Assembly: GCF_035594125.1 (NCBI RefSeq)
Contig: NC_087178.1
Location: 11,002,508 to 11,066,507 of the forward strand
DNA length: 64,000 nucleotides
From: Scylla paramamosain
Taxonomy: Eukaryota > Arthropoda > Malacostraca > Decapoda > Portunidae
Reading direction: 5' to 3'
The position numbers and the translations under genes were made by a program. The first letter of the stretch is position 1; the number at the start of each line of letters is the position of its first letter. Of this stretch, positions 27,719 through 42,137 are shown one piece after another. The notes under the pieces were generated by a model that worked only from the letters and a program-made list of their open reading frames with translations, was not told the origin of the DNA and did not search any database.

Positions 27719-30600
27719 TATATTTTTTTTGTATTTTGGAACCTAATCAGCTCAAAAGCACTCATTATACATTTCTTTTTCGTAATGTCCTTTAGTTAAT
27801 CAATATAGGATACTTTCAATGAATTTTCGCGTTTTCGTGCATATCAGTGTTGTTAACACTCAAGACACATGTGTTTGGTAATTCTGTTCTGTTTCTACAT
27901 ATAGAGTGCTATTGAGCGTTTTGTTAGCAAAAGTAAATTACATTCATAACACATGTGTGTGGTAATATCGTTATGTTTCAGTATATAGGGTACATTGCAT
28001 GCACTTTGCCATTTACGAGTATGTACCTGACAAGCTCAAAAACACTGATAATAGACATTTTTGGTAATGTTATTCTTTTTCTCAATAATGAGTGTTTCGA
28101 ATGTGTTTTAGCGTTTTGGTATGTAAAAAAAAAAAACACATAAAAGGAACTTTTTGGTAATGTTGTGTTGTAGTCCAAAATATGGTACTGATAAGACTTT
28201 TGGTAATGTTACTCTGTCTCAATGTTGTTCTGATTCTTCACATAAAGTGTTATTCAACGCATTCTTACGTTTTGGTAGCTAAGAAGCTGGAAAACACTTA
28301 TACTCCTTATACATGTTTCTCTTAATGTTCTATCGCTTTTTCATATAGGGTACTTTGCATGCATTTTAGCGTTTTTGTACGTAACAATCTCATAAACACT
28401 CAGAATACTTCTTTTTTTTTTGTAATGTTACTCTGTCTCAATTAAGGTGTTTTGTATTCGTTTTAGCGTTTTGGTAGGTAAGTACCTTAAGAACACTGAA
28501 ATGGAACGTTTTTGGTAATGTTTTTTTTTTTTTTCCAATAAAGCGTGCTTTCCATGCCTTTTCGCGTTTTGTTGTCTAACAAGCACAAAAGTAATGATAA
28601 GATACGTTTCTTGTAATGTCGTTTTATCTCAGGGTGCATTATTATGCGCTAAAATGCATGCATTTTATTATTTTATTTCGGTACCTAACTATTTGGAAAG
28701 CACTCAAAACACACGATTTTTTTTTATGTTTTTTTTTTCTATATATATAGTATTAGTCACGTGTTTTTGCGTTTTGGTACACAATAGGCTTAGAAACACT
28801 CATTATACATTTCTCATAATGCCTTTCGAGTCCCCATAGAGAGTGGTTTTCATGTATTTTAGCGTTTTGGTACCTAACTAGGACAAACACACCTACAATA
28901 TACGGTTTTGGTTGTTTTGTTTCTTCAAATTACTTGATTTGTATGGATTTTGACGTTATAATACCTAGAAACACTCAAAACACGTTTTTGGTAATGTTTC
29001 TCTTTTTCTCCATATAGAGTGCTTTTCACGCGTTTTAGGGTTTTAATACCTTAGAAGCTCAGAAGCACTCATTATATACGTCTCTTTTAATATCGCTTTC
29101 TTTCCCAATATAGGGTATTTTGCATGCATTTTGGCATTTTCTTCTTAAGGAGTTCAAAACAATAAAAAATTCCAACTTTTGCAATGTTTTTCCGTTTATT
29201 CATAAAGAGTGTTTTGCATGCGTTTGAGCGTGTTAGTATGGAAGAATGTTAAAAAAAAAAAAAAACATACAGAAGACACCTTATGTTTTTATTAATGTTG
29301 ATATGTATCCTCATATGAGATGCTTTCCATAATTTTTAGCGTTTTTATGTCTAACACGCTCAAAACACTCAAAATATAGGTTTCTGTTATTGACATTTTA
29401 TTTAATCATATAGAATGTTGTGCATGCATTTTGACGTTTCTTTGTCTAACTGTGAAAAAATAAATAAAGATAAAAATAAAAATACATATTTTTCGTAATG
29501 TTCTGTTCGCGAGATTTTCAAACCTATAAATCTAAAAACCACTCAAAAAAAAAATATTTTTTTTTTTCTGATAATATCGTTTTTATCGTATGAAATGCTT
29601 TGCATGCATTTTTATGTTTCTGTTGTTGAGGATAAAAAAAATACACAAAATGCACTCATTTTGGTAATGTTATTCTGTTTCTTCATAAGAATGTTTTGCA
29701 CTGCAATGCCACGTTTTTTGGTAATGTTTTGTGTTCCTATATAGCGTGGTTTCCATGCTTTTTAACTTTCTGGTGCCTAACACGCTCAAAAACACTCAAA
29801 CGTTTCTAGTCATATTATTATATTTTTTCTCAATACAGAGTAATTTTTATTCATTTAGGCGTTTGGCAACCTAACAAAGAGAAAAAAAAACTCAAAACAA
29901 ATGTTTTTAGTAATGTTCTCTTTCTCCATATGTAATGCTATTCACTCATTTTAGAGTACTGGTAGATAAGAATCTCAAAAACACTCATAATACTCGTTTC
30001 TCGTAACGTCATTTCCTTTCTCCACACAGGGTATTTTGCAAGCATTTAGCTTTTTTGGTACTTAACAATGTAAAAATCACTCAAAACAGACTTTTTCGGG
30101 GGAAAGTTGTTCTTTTTCTCTATTATGCGATTCATCGTTTTGCTACTTACATAGCTCAGGAACACTTATTAAAACATGTTTTTTTGTAATATCGTTTTAT
30201 TTCTGAAATACCCTACTTTCCATGCATTTTAGTATTTTTGTACGTAATAAGCTCAAAACATTGAAAATAAACGTTTTTGCTAATGTTATTTTGTTTCTCC
30301 ACAAGCTGTTTTTTGCAGACTTTTTAGCGTTTTGGAATGTTAGCTCAAAACACAAAACACCCTAAAGAGACATTGTTCGTAATATTATTTTATATCCAAT
30401 ATATGGTGCTTTCTATGTATTTTAACGTTTTGAGGCCTAAAACATTAGAAAACACTGAAAACACACCTATTTTTGGTAATGCATTTTTCGTTTCTACATA
30501 TGAAGTGTTTTGTATCAATTTTGGCGTTTTGGTATCTAACATTATAAAAAAATATTCAAAATACACCTTTTTTTTTGTACATACTGATTTTTTATTTTAT
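27719..30600 (+). repeat. Satellite block, plus polarity; paralogous to 38096-39890
   Basis: Monomers of the same 96-bp family outside the 8-kb macro-repeat. Positions 27719 to about 29960 align in order with about 38096-39890. Shared private variants include 'aataggct(t/c)agaaacactcattatac', 'taactagg(a/t)caa(a/g)cacac', 'cacttgatttgtat' and 'catatga' before 'gctttgcatgcattt'. Divergence is clearly greater than between macro-units. Polarity reverses near 30600. No gene seen. Confidence 0.75.
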
Positions 30601-31435
30601 TTTGTTTCTTAGGTTCTAAATACATGTACAAAATCGCGAAAATATATTCAAAATACCTTATATTGCTAAAAACAAAACGTCATTACGAGAAACTTGTCTT
30701 AAGAATGTTTTTGAGGTTCTTAGGTACAATAATACCAAAAATGTGTACTTTCAGTGTATTTCACATTGTTAGGTCCCATAACGTGAAATTATGCATGGAA
30801 AGCATCCTATATAGGGAAACGAAACGAGATTTCCAGAAATGTATCTTTGGACACATTTCTGGTGTCTAAGGCATCAAAACGCTAAAAAGCATGGAAAGCA
30901 CCCTATATGGGGGAAAAAAAAATACATTACCTAAAACGTCTCTTTTCAGTATTTTGAGTTAGTTACGTAACAAAATCCTAAAATTCATTCAACGCTGTAT
31001 AGAAAGCAGAATAACTACCGAAAACAAGCATTTTGAGTTTTTTTTTTTTCTTAGCTTGATACGTAGAAAAACGCCAAAATGCTGTGAACGCCTTTACATG
31101 TGGAAAAGAAAAAAACTTTACGAGAAACGTTTATTATGAGTGTTTTTAAGCTTATTAGGTGCGAAACACTAAAACACATGAACTGAATTTCTCACAGAAA
31201 AAACAGAAAACAACAAAAAAAACGTGCATTTTAAGTGTATTTCACATTCCTAGTTGCCATAACCCAAGATGCATGTAAACCACTCTATAATATGAAAGTA
31301 GGCGACATTTCCAGTAACGTGTCTTTTGAGTGTTTGAATCATGTTAGGCATAAAAACCTAAAAAAAAAGCACAAACATGTATATTGAGTTTCTTCATGCT
31401 TGTTACGTATAAAAATCTCAAAATGCATGGAAAGT

Positions 31436-31603
31436 GCAAAGCGTTTGAAAGCAAGGAAGGCTAGGCTGAGGTGGTTTGGACATGTCAGGAGGAGTGACAA
31501 GGGGTATGTGGGGAGGAGGATGCTGGACATAGACCTACCTAGCAGGAGGAAGAAAGGGAGACCAATGAGAAGGTTTATGGATGCTGTGAAGGGAGACATG
31601 CAA
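31436..31603 (+). pseudogene. Fragment of a non-LTR retrotransposon polyprotein C-terminus
   Basis: A GC-richer patch of about 168 bp is embedded in satellite. It is open in one plus-strand frame and encodes about 55 basic residues, including 'RLRWFGHVRRSD', 'YVGRRMLDIDLPSRRKKGRP' and 'RRFMDAVKGDMQ'. From family knowledge, the LRWFGHV...YVGRR...GRP.RR.MD..K.DM pattern is the C-terminal tail downstream of the reverse transcriptase in many LINE elements of arthropods and fish. No RT domain, 3' UTR, poly(A) or target-site duplication is visible. The satellite continues on both sides ('aaatgcatggaaag' on the left, 'caacagaacaacattgcc' on the right) with only part of a monomer missing. It is too short to be functional and comes from a different element than the LINE at 57229-59635. 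Confidence 0.8.
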
Positions 31604-32702
31604 CAACAGAACAACATTGCCAAAAAACGTCCGTTTTGAGTGCTTTTTACATTGTTAGGTACCAAAATGTCAAAATGTATGCAAAACAGCATATATATTT
31701 GTAGAGGAAAGAACATTACGGGAAATGCGTATCACAAATGTTTTTAAGATAGTTTGGTAACAAAACTCGAGAATGCGTGAATGCGTGAATAACATTGTAA
31801 ATGGAGAAACAGAACAACATTACTAAAAACGTTTATTTTGAGTGTTTTCGCTTTGTTAGTACCAAAACGCGAAAATGCATGCAAAAACATTTTATATTAG
31901 GAAACAAAATGAGATGACCAGAAATGTGTCGTTTGAGGGTTTTTGAACGTGTTAGGCACCAAAACGTTAAAAAGCATGGAAAACACCTGATATGAGAATA
32001 CAAAACAAGATTACCAAAAACGTGTCTTTAGAGTGTTTAGGAACTTATGTACCAAAATGTTAAAACGGATGTAAAACATTCTTATGGAGAAACTGAATAA
32101 CATTACCAAAAATATGTATTTTAAGTATATTTTAGCTTGTTCGGAAGAGAAACTTCAAAATGCATGCAAAGTACCCTATATGATAAAAGAAAACGATATT
32201 ATCAGAAACTTGTATTATGATTTTTTTTTTTAGATTCTTAGGTACAAAAATGCTAAAACACGTAAATAACAATCAATATGGAGAAACAAAACATTACCAA
32301 AAAAGTGTATTTTGAATGTTTGTTTTACATTGTTAGGTACCAAAACCCCAAAATGCATGCAAAACACTCTATACAGGAAAACGAAATGGTATCAACAGAA
32401 ACGTATCTTTTAAGTGTTTTTCACCGTGTTAGTCACTAAAACGTAAAAAAATCTGAAAAGCATCCTATATGGGACTACAAAGCAACATTAACATAAACAT
32501 GTCTTTTTGTATCTTTTTAACCTTCTCCCATATCAAAGCGCTCAAACGAATGCAAAACACCCTTTATGGACAAAGGGAATAACATTACCAAAATCGTGGA
32601 AAATTAGTGTTTTTCAGTTTCTTACGTAGAAAAACGCCAAAAATACATGTAAAGTACCCTATACTGAAAAACGAAACGATATTACCAGAAACGTGTTTAA
32701 TG

Positions 32703-32864
32703 AGTGTTTTTTTTTTTTTGAGATTAGCTTTAAAAACACTAAAACGAATGAAAAACACTCTGTATGGAGAAAAAGAACAAAATTATTGTCCAATTTTGTT
32801 CTTTTTCTCCATATAGAGTGTTTTCACTCGTTTTAGTGTTTTTATAGCTAATCTCAAAAACACT
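32703..32864. repeat. Imperfect foldback made from one satellite monomer
   Basis: Left arm about 32703-32784, right arm 32792-32864, loop about 7 nt ('attgtcc'). Arms of about 75 bp match with a few mismatches, mainly a longer T-run in the left arm. Both arms carry 'gagattagct', 'aaaaacactaaaacga' and 'ggagaaaaagaacaaaatt' or the reverse complement. The right arm is a plus-polarity monomer inside a minus-polarity block. Confidence 0.9.
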
Positions 32865-35800
32865 AATTAAACAAAACTTGTGTTTTGAGAATTTTCACAT
32901 TCTTTAATACCAAAATGCCAAAATGCATACAAAGCAAGTGATTTGAAAAACAGAATAACGTTACCAAAAACGTGTATTATAAGTGTGTTTGAACTCGTTA
33001 GGTACTAAAACGCGAAAATGCGTGAAAACCACTCTATTTGATGAAAGGAAAAGACATTATGAGAAACGTGTATAATGAGTGTTTTCGAGCTGCTTAGGTA
33101 TTAAACGCAAAAAACACGTGAATAGCATTTTATATGGAAAACCAGAAAATAAAAAAAAAAAAAAACGTGTATTTTGAGGGCTTTTCACATTGTTTGGTAC
33201 CAAAACGCTAAAATGCATGCGAACCTCTCTATAAAGGGAAACGAAGCGGCATTAATGGAAACGTGACTTTTCAATGTTTTGAGCTTGTTACGTACAAAAA
33301 CGCTAAAATGACCGTAAAGAACCCTAGATGGGGAACAAATCGATATTATAAGAAACGTTTATTATAAGTGTTTCTTAGCCTCTTAGGTACCAATACGCTA
33401 AAACGCTTGGATAGCACTTTATAGGAAAAAACAGAACATTACCAAAAGCGACTTTTTTTTTGCTTTTTTTTTTTATACATTGTTAGGTACTAAAACCCCA
33501 AAATGTATGCAAAGTACCCTATATATGGAAAAGAAAGGACATTACTGGAAATGTGTATTACGAGTGCTTTTGACCTTCTTACGTACCGAAAAGTCTAAAA
33601 CACGTGAATATCACTCTATATAAAGAAAATTAAGAACTGCCAAAAGTGTTTTTTTTTTTTTTTTAATTGTTAGGTCCCGAAACGCAAAAATGTATGGAAA
33701 ACACTCTATATGGGAAAACGAGAAACGTGTCTTTTGAATGTTTTTGTGCGTGTTAGGCACGAAAACACTAAAAAAGCATGAAAAGCACCGTATATTGGAA
33801 TACAAAAACAGTATGATGAAAAAGGTGTCTTTTGAGTGTTTTTGAGCTTATGTCCAGAAACGCTAAAGCGCATGTAAAAAAAACCTTAATGGAGAAACAG
33901 AATAACATCAGCAGAAATGTGTGTTTTGAGTATTTTTGAGTTTGTTAGGTAAACGTCAAAATTCACGCAAATTACCCTATGTAATTAAATAAATGATAAT
34001 ATAAATATTAACGTGTATAAGTGTTTTTGAGATTCTTAAGTACGTAAAAAGTAAAAAAAAAAAAAAACGTGTGAATAGCATTCTATATGGAAAAACAGTA
34101 CAACATTACCAAAAACGTGTTTTTTTTTTTTAGAGTTTTTCACATTGTTAGCTACCAAAACGCCAAAATGTTTGCAGAGCGCTGAATAAAGAAAAAAAAT
34201 TATACACACTACCAGAGACATGGCTTTTTTTTTATGTGTTTTTGAGCATTTTAGGCACCAAAACGCTAAAATACATGGAAAGCACCTTATATTAGAATAA
34301 AAAAACAATTTTACCAAAAAATGTGTTTTCACTGTTTAGGAGCTTCTTACGAATAAAAAATGCTAAAACGCGTGCAAAACACTCTTTACGGAGAAACAGA
34401 ATAACATTACAAAAATTGTGTATTTTGAGTATTTTTGGGCTTCTTAGTTACAGAAACTAGGAAATGCATGCAAAGTACGTTATTCTTATGTAACAAAACG
34501 CTAAAACGTAGTCTATATAAAAATTGTCTATATAAAATTATAGTCTACATAAAGAAACACAGCTATATTACCAAGAAACGTGTGTTTTGACTGTTTTCAC
34601 ATTGTTAGGTACCAAAACAACAAAATGTATGCATAACACTTTATATGCGGAAAGGAAAAAACTACTAAAAACTTGCCATTTCACTGTTTTTCAGCGTTTT
34701 ATGCTCGAAAATGCTAAACCGCATTTAAAGTATTTTTATTGGAATACAAAACAACATTATCAAAAATGTGTCTTTTGAGTGTTTTTGAGCTTCTTACGTA
34801 CCAAAAAGCTAAATCATATGCAAAACACGTTTCATGGAAAAGCAGAATAACATTATTAAAAATGTGCATTTTGAGTATTTTTGAGCTTGTTAGGTGCCGA
34901 AATGGAAAAATGCATGCAAAGTATCCTATGTTGATGAGTGTTTATAGATTCTTATATACCAAAACGCTAAAACGCGTTAATCGCACTTTATATGGAGAAA
35001 CAGAACGGCATTACAAAAAAAAACGTGTTATCATTTTTTCATTTTTTTTTTCACATTGTTAGGTACCGAAACGTAAAAAAAATGCGAAGGACTTTATATG
35101 GGAAAACAAAACGACATTACCAGAAACCTGCCTTTCCAGTGTTTTTTTTTTTTTCAGCGTTTTAGGAAGAAAACGAGAATGAATTAGAAGAATAGCCCCT
35201 ATATGAAAAAAAAACAGTAATATTATGAAAAATGTGTATTTTAATATATTTCACATTTTTAGGTGCCATAACGCCAAAATGCATGCAAAGCACCCAATAT
35301 GGGGAAAGGAATCGAAATGTCTAGAAAAGTGAGTTTTAAGTGTTTCTAAACGTGTTAGGCACCAAAACTATATGGGAAAATTTTTTTTTTTGCGATTTTG
35401 TACGTAACAGGCTGAAAAATACTGAAAATACGTTTTTGTTAAATTATTATTTTTCTTTATAAAAGGTGTTTTGCAAGTGTTTTAGCGTTTCGATACATAA
35501 GTTGCTAAAAGAAACACACAAAAGAAACTTTTTTGGTAATGTTTTCCATGTTTTTAGTGTTCTCGTGCCTAACACGTTTCAAAAGACACTCAAAAGACAT
35601 GTTTCTGGAAATGGATTCAATTCACCAGTGAGGATGTTTTGCATGCATTTTAGCGTTTTAGTATTTAAGAATGTGAAAAACACTCAAAATACGTTTTTTT
35701 TTTTTTTCATTGTTTTCTTTCCGATTTTGAGTGATATTCATACGTTTTACCGTTTTGCTTATTAAGACGATCCAAAGCACTCATAATACGCATTTTTAAT

Positions 35801-38095
35801 AATGTTTTTTTTTATTACATCAAATAAGCTTCTTTCCATACATTTTGTAATTTTGTTCGTAACAAGCTTAAAAATGTTCAAAATACTTGTTTTTGTTAAT
35901 GTTATTTCTCCATAAAGTGTGTTTTGCATGCGTTTTATCATTTTGGTAAGTAAGAAGCTAAAAACACTTTAAGAATACGGTTTTTGTAATATTGTTTAGT
36001 TTTCCCATATAGGGTGATTTCTATGCATTTTAGCATTTTAGTGCATAACATGCTCATAAACACTCCAAAAACATGTTTCTGGAAATAACGTTTCTTTTCC
36101 CCGTGTTTTCCCCATGGTTTTCATGCATTTTGGCATTTTGGAACCTAAAAATGCAAAAAAACACAAAATACACGTTTTTAGAAATGTTATTTACACGTTA
36201 TTTTGGGAAATAATGGTATTTAAGAGTTTTTTTCTGTGTTTTTTTAACCTATTAAGCTCAAAAGCACCCATAATACTCTTTTTTCATAATGTCTTTCCGT
36301 TATTCCATATAGGATACTTTGTGTGAATTTTCCCGTTTTCGTACATACTAATGTTATTTGCACTCATAACAGGTTTTTTTTAGTAACTGTATTCTCTTTC
36401 TACATATAAGGTGTTATTGAACGTTTTGTTAGCTATGGTCAATAACATTCATAATACATGTGTGTGGTGCTCCACCATATAGGGTACATTGGATGCATTT
36501 TGCCGTTTCTGTACCTAATAAGCTTAAAAACACTCATAATACACATCTTTGGTAATATTCTATTTCTCCATAATGGGTGTTTTGCATCAGTTTTAGCGTT
36601 TTGATACGTAAGAAGCTCAAAAACACAGAAAAGAAACTTTTTTTAGTAATATTCTATAGTCCAAAATAGGGTATTTCCAGGAACTTTATTATTTTATTGC
36701 CTAAAACTCTGCATTAATAATAAAAATTCACGTTTCTCGCGTGTTGATACCTAAAAAGATAAAAAAAAAAAACACTACTTATAATTTCTCGTAATTTTTT
36801 GTTTTGTTTTCCATATTGAATACTTTGAAGGTATTTTATTGTTTTATGTACGTAACAAGTTCATAAACACTTAAAATACTTGTTTTTTGGTAATGTTGCT
36901 CTGTGTTTTGCATCCGTTTTAGCGTTTAGGTAGGTAAGTACCTCAAAACACTGAAAAGAAACGTTTATGGTAATGTTTTGTTTTCCCACATATTGTGCTT
37001 ACCATGCTTTTTGGCGTTTTGTTATCTAACATGCACAGAACAAGCTCATAAAATAAGTTTTTTGTAATATTGTTTCATTTCACCATAGATGGTGTTATGC
37101 GTCCATTTTTACGAGAAAAAACACTCAAAATACATATTTTTTGTAATGTTGTTCTGTTTCTCCACATAGTGCTATTTATGCGTTTTGGTACATAAAAAAG
37201 TTCAAAATACACGTCTCTCGTAAAGTTCTTTTTTTTTCCCGATTTGGTGTACTTTTTAATGCATTTTTATGGTTTTGTACGCTACATGCTCATAAACACT
37301 ATAAATACACGCTTTTGGTAAAGTTATTGTGTTTCTCTATAAAGAGGGTTTTGCATGGTTTTCAGCGTTTTAGTACGTAAGTGAATAAAAACACTCAAAA
37401 GACACTTTTTTTTTTAGGGTGCTTTCCATGCCTTTTAGTACTTTCGGGCCTAACACGCTCCAGAAGAATCTCAAAAGATATGTTTCTGGAAATGGTTTCA
37501 ATTCACCACAGAGGATGCATTGCATACATTTTGGCGTTTTGGTAACTAAGAATGTGTAAAACTCCCAAAATACACGTTTTTGATTGTTTTTCTCTTTTCC
37601 ATATAGAATGCTATTCATGGCTTTTAGTGTTCTGCTGCATAAGAAATTCAAAGGCATTCATTCATAATGTGCATTTCTAGTATTGTTTTTTTTTTCGTTA
37701 TCCCATATAGGGTACTTTCAATGTTTTTTTTTTTCGTTTTCATACGTAACAAATTCAAAAACACTCAAAATAGTTGTTTTTTGTAATGTTGATCTTTCTC
37801 AATTAAGGATGTTTTGCCTGCGTTTTGGAATTTTGTTACGAAAAAAGCTCAAAACACACAAAAGACACGTCTTTCGTAATGTTTTATGGTATTCTTATAT
37901 ATAGTGTGAATTCCCTGCTTTTAAAGCGTTTTGGTGTATAACACGCTTATAAACGCTCAAAACACACTTATCTGTAAATGTAGTTTCTTTTCCCGTATAA
38001 GGTGCTTTCCATGCATTTTGGTTGTTTAGGACCTAATAATGTACAAAACACAAAATACACGTTTTTGGTAATGTTCTGTTTCTCCATATAATTAG

Positions 38096-39890
38096 TTATT
38101 TAAGTGCTTTTGCGTTTTGGACCCTAATAAGCTCAAATACATACACTTTTCTCTTAATGTCATATTCCTAATTCCATAAAGTATACTTTGTATGAATTTT
38201 TGCGTTTTTGTTCATAACAATGTGAATAACACTCATAACCTGGTTTTTGTGATGTTCTGTTTCTACACTGTTGTTCTGCGTTTTGTTACCTTAGGAGGTC
38301 TAATAACATTCAGAATAAACATTTAAGGTGACATCGATTTGTTTCAATATATATGGTAGTTTCGAGTCATTTTCCCGTTTCTATACAAAAAAAAATGCTT
38401 AAAATACTTTCTTTTTGTTAATGTTAATTTATTGTTATTTGTTATATTCTTTTTTTTTTACTTGTTAGTGTTTTGGTACATAAGACACCTTTTTGGTAAT
38501 GTTGTTTTATATTCCAAAATATGGTGCTTTTCAAGTATTTTATTGTTTTAGTTCCTAAAACGCTCAAAAATAGCAAAAACATACATTTTGGTAAAGTCGC
38601 TATGTTTCTCTGTACCCTATGCTTCGCATGCATTTTTCCGTTAGGTACTTAACGATATGGAAGACACTAATAATACACATATTTGTTTTTTCTATTTTTC
38701 CATATTGAGTATTATTCACCCGTTTTTGTGTTTTGATACATAATAGGCTCAGAAACACTCATTATACATGTTTCTTATAATGTTTTTTTTTTTTCGTGTC
38801 TTCATAAAGAGTGGTTTTCATGCATTTTAGCGTTTTGGTATCTAACTAGGTCAAGCACACTTACAACATCCGGTTTTGGTAACTTTTTTTTTTACTTTAA
38901 ATCACTTGATTTGTATCCATTTTAGAGTATTGATACCTAACAAGGTGAAAAACACGTTTTAGGTTTTTTTTTTTTCTTTTTTTTCCATATAGAGTGCTTT
39001 TCATGCGTTTTATGGGGTTTAGTACCTAAGAATCTCAAGAGCACTCATTATACACGTTTCTTATAATATCGTTTCTTTTTCCCAATATAGGGCATTTTCC
39101 ATGCATTTTGGCTTTTTTTTCTTCGTAAAAAGTAAAAAAAAGAAAAAATCCTTAGTTTTTGTAATGTTATTCCGTTTATTCATAAAGAGTGTTTTGCATG
39201 CATTTCAGCGTGTTGGTATGGAAGAATCTAAAAAACACACAAAAGACACCATTTTGTTAATATTGATTTGTATTCTCATATAAGATGCTTTCCATGCTTT
39301 TTAGCGTGTTTGTGCTCAACGCACTCAAAAACACTAAAAAGATACGTTGATGGCATTTACTTTTCGTTTACTCATATAGAGTGTTTTGCATGCATTTTGG
39401 CGTTTTTGTACCTAATAATGTGAAAAACACTCAATATTCACCTTTTTCGTAATGTTGTTCTGTTTCTTCATATTGTTCACGCGTTTTGATACCTAAGAAT
39501 CTAAAAAAAAGCTCATATAATGCATTTTTTTCCGATAATATATCTTTGTTTTTATCATATGAGGTGCTTTGCATGCATTTTGCCGTTTCTCCTCATAAGA
39601 AAGTAAAAAATACTCAAAGTGCACTGTTTTGGTAATTTTATTCTGTTTCTCCATAAAAATGTCCCACTCCAAAGACACGTTTTTGGTAGTTTTGTAATCT
39701 TATTTAAGGTAATTTCCATGTTTTTTAACGTTTTGGTGCTTAACATGCTCAAAACACTCATTGGACACGTTTCTAGTCATATTATTATTTTTTTTTCTCT
39801 ATATAGAGTAATCTGTATTCATTTCGGCGTTTTGCAACCTAACAAAGTGAAAAACTCTCAAATAAAAGGTTTTTCGTAATGTTGTTCCTT
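38096..39890 (+). repeat. Diverged segmental copy of 27719-29960
   Basis: This stretch shares monomer order and private variants with 27719-29960 (for example 'cataataggctcagaaacactcattatac', 'ctaactaggtcaagcacac', 'atcacttgatttgtat'), but with many substitutions and indels. A third, weaker partial copy can be seen around 36240-37000. This indicates block duplications older than the 8-kb macro-units. Confidence 0.65.
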
Positions 39891-42027
39891 TTTTTCTATC
39901 TATGGAGCTCAAAATAAATAAAACAACACGTTTCAGGAAGTATTGTTTTATTTAACATTATTTTTAGCTTTTTGTTACCTTACAAGCTGAAAAGCAATGG
40001 AAACACATCTCAGTTTTTTTTCTTTCATATAGAGTGTTTTTCGTGCCTTTTTACGTTTTAGTACCTAATACTGAAAACAATCAAAATACTCGTTTTTAGG
40101 TATGTTTTTTTTTCTGTTTCTCCTTACAAACTGTTATTCACGCATTTTTGCGTTTGGTACCTAAGAGGCTCAAAACCCTTATTATACACGATTCTCATAA
40201 TTTTTCGTGTCCTCATACAGAGTTGTTTCCGTGCATTATGTTGTTTTGGTATCTAACGAGCTCAAACACACTTACAATAAAGTTTTTTGGTAACGTTTTT
40301 CTGTTTATTCACACCACGTTCTTTGCTTGCATTTTGGTGTTTTGGTACTTAACTAGGTGAAAAGACTGAAGACACACATTTTCTGTTAGTCTTTCTCCAT
40401 ATAAAGTGTTATTCATTTGTTTTACCATTTTGTTAAATAAGAAGCTCAGAAACAATCATTACATACGTTCCTGGCAATATCGTTTCGTTTCCCAATAGTT
40501 CCCAAAATACTTTGCATAAATTTTGTCATTTTTATACGTAAGAAGTTGAAAACATTCAAAATGCACAATTTGGTAACATTATTCCGTTTGTCCATGAATG
40601 GTGTTTTGCATACGTTTGAGCGTTTTGATATGGAAGAAGCTTAAAAACACACACAAAAAAAACACGTTTTTGTTAATGTTAATTTGTATTCTAATATAGG
40701 CTGTTTTTCATGCTTTTTTGCGTTTTGATATCTTACACGCTCAAAAATCTGAAAAGACATGTTTCTGGTAATGTCATTTAGTTTCCCCACGTAGAGAGCT
40801 TTGCATGCATTTTAGCGTTTTAGTACCTAACAATATGAAGAACAGTCAAAATGCACTTTTTTCGTAATGTTCTGTTTCTCCATACTGAATGCCATTGAAG
40901 TGTTTTAGCATTTTGGTACTTAAGAATTAAAAAAAAAAAAAAAAAACACTCATAATACACGTCTCCGATAATATCGTTTTGTTTGATCATTTAAGGTACT
41001 TTGAAAGTATTTTGACGTTTTGGTACCTAACAATGTGAAATACACTCAAAATTCACGTTGTTCGCTAAGTTGTTTTGTTTCTCTATGCGTTCGGTACGTA
41101 AGAATGTCAAAAATACTCAATACACCATTGTAATGTCATTTGATTTCCCCATATAAGATACTTTACATGTATTTTGGCATTTTTCTACGGAACAAATAAA
41201 ATAAAAACACTCAAAATATTTGTTTTTGATAATGATGTTTTGTTTCTCCATAAAGGGTGTTTGCCTAATAATATGAAAAACACTCAATATACACGTTTTT
41301 GGTCATGTTGCTCTGTTTCTTTTTATGGTTTGTTATTCATGCGTTTTAAACTTTTCGAAACCTAAAAACCTCCAAAACACTCTTAATACACGTTTCTCGG
41401 AATGCCTTTTCGTTGCTCAGTCGTACTTTCTATGCATTTTACCATTTATCTACTTAAGAATCTCAAAAGTAACATTATTGTTTTTTTTTTCATTAAATGT
41501 GTTTTACATGCGTTTTATCATTTTGGTATGTAAGGCGTTCAAAAACACTCAAAAGACATTTTTTTTCTTCACATATGGTGTTTTCCATGCTTTATAGCGT
41601 TTTGGTGCCAAAAACGCTCATAAACACTCAAAATATACGTTTTTTGTATATCTCGTTTCCTTACCCCATACAGGATGCTCTGCATATATTTTGGAATTTT
41701 GGTACCTAACAAACTGATATACACTTAAGATACACTTTTTTTTTTTCTCATATAGAGTGCTATTCACGCGTTTTCGTGTTTCAATATTTAAGAAGCTCAA
41801 AAATACTCATGACGCAAGCTTTTTATAATGTCTTTTCGTTTTTTTTCATATAGGTGTAAGTTTTTGACGTTTTTGTAGTTAACAAGCTGAAAAACAGCTT
41901 TTTATTTTTTTTTGTTTTAATTAAATTTTTTTTTTTATTTCATTGTGTTTCTCCATATAAGGTGTTTCGTATGCGTTTTTGCTATTTGCTACATAAGTAG
42001 TTGAAAACACTGAAAACACACTATTTC

Positions 42028-42137
<110 letters not shown>

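Larger units (their letters stand above)
30601..35380 (-). repeat. Satellite block 3, minus polarity
   Basis: Family monomers on the minus strand from just after the 'cacctttttttttgtac' junction to the T-run at about 35381-35390, where plus polarity resumes at 'tgcgattttgtacgtaac'. It contains a short LINE-derived patch (31436-31603) and an internal foldback (32703-32864). Otherwise it is ordinary diverged monomers, with no gene. Confidence 0.85.

Noticed and set aside
31339..31716. Minus-strand frame of 125 codons overlapping the LINE scrap.
   Set aside because: Opposite-strand shadow of the LRWFGHV coding fragment plus satellite.
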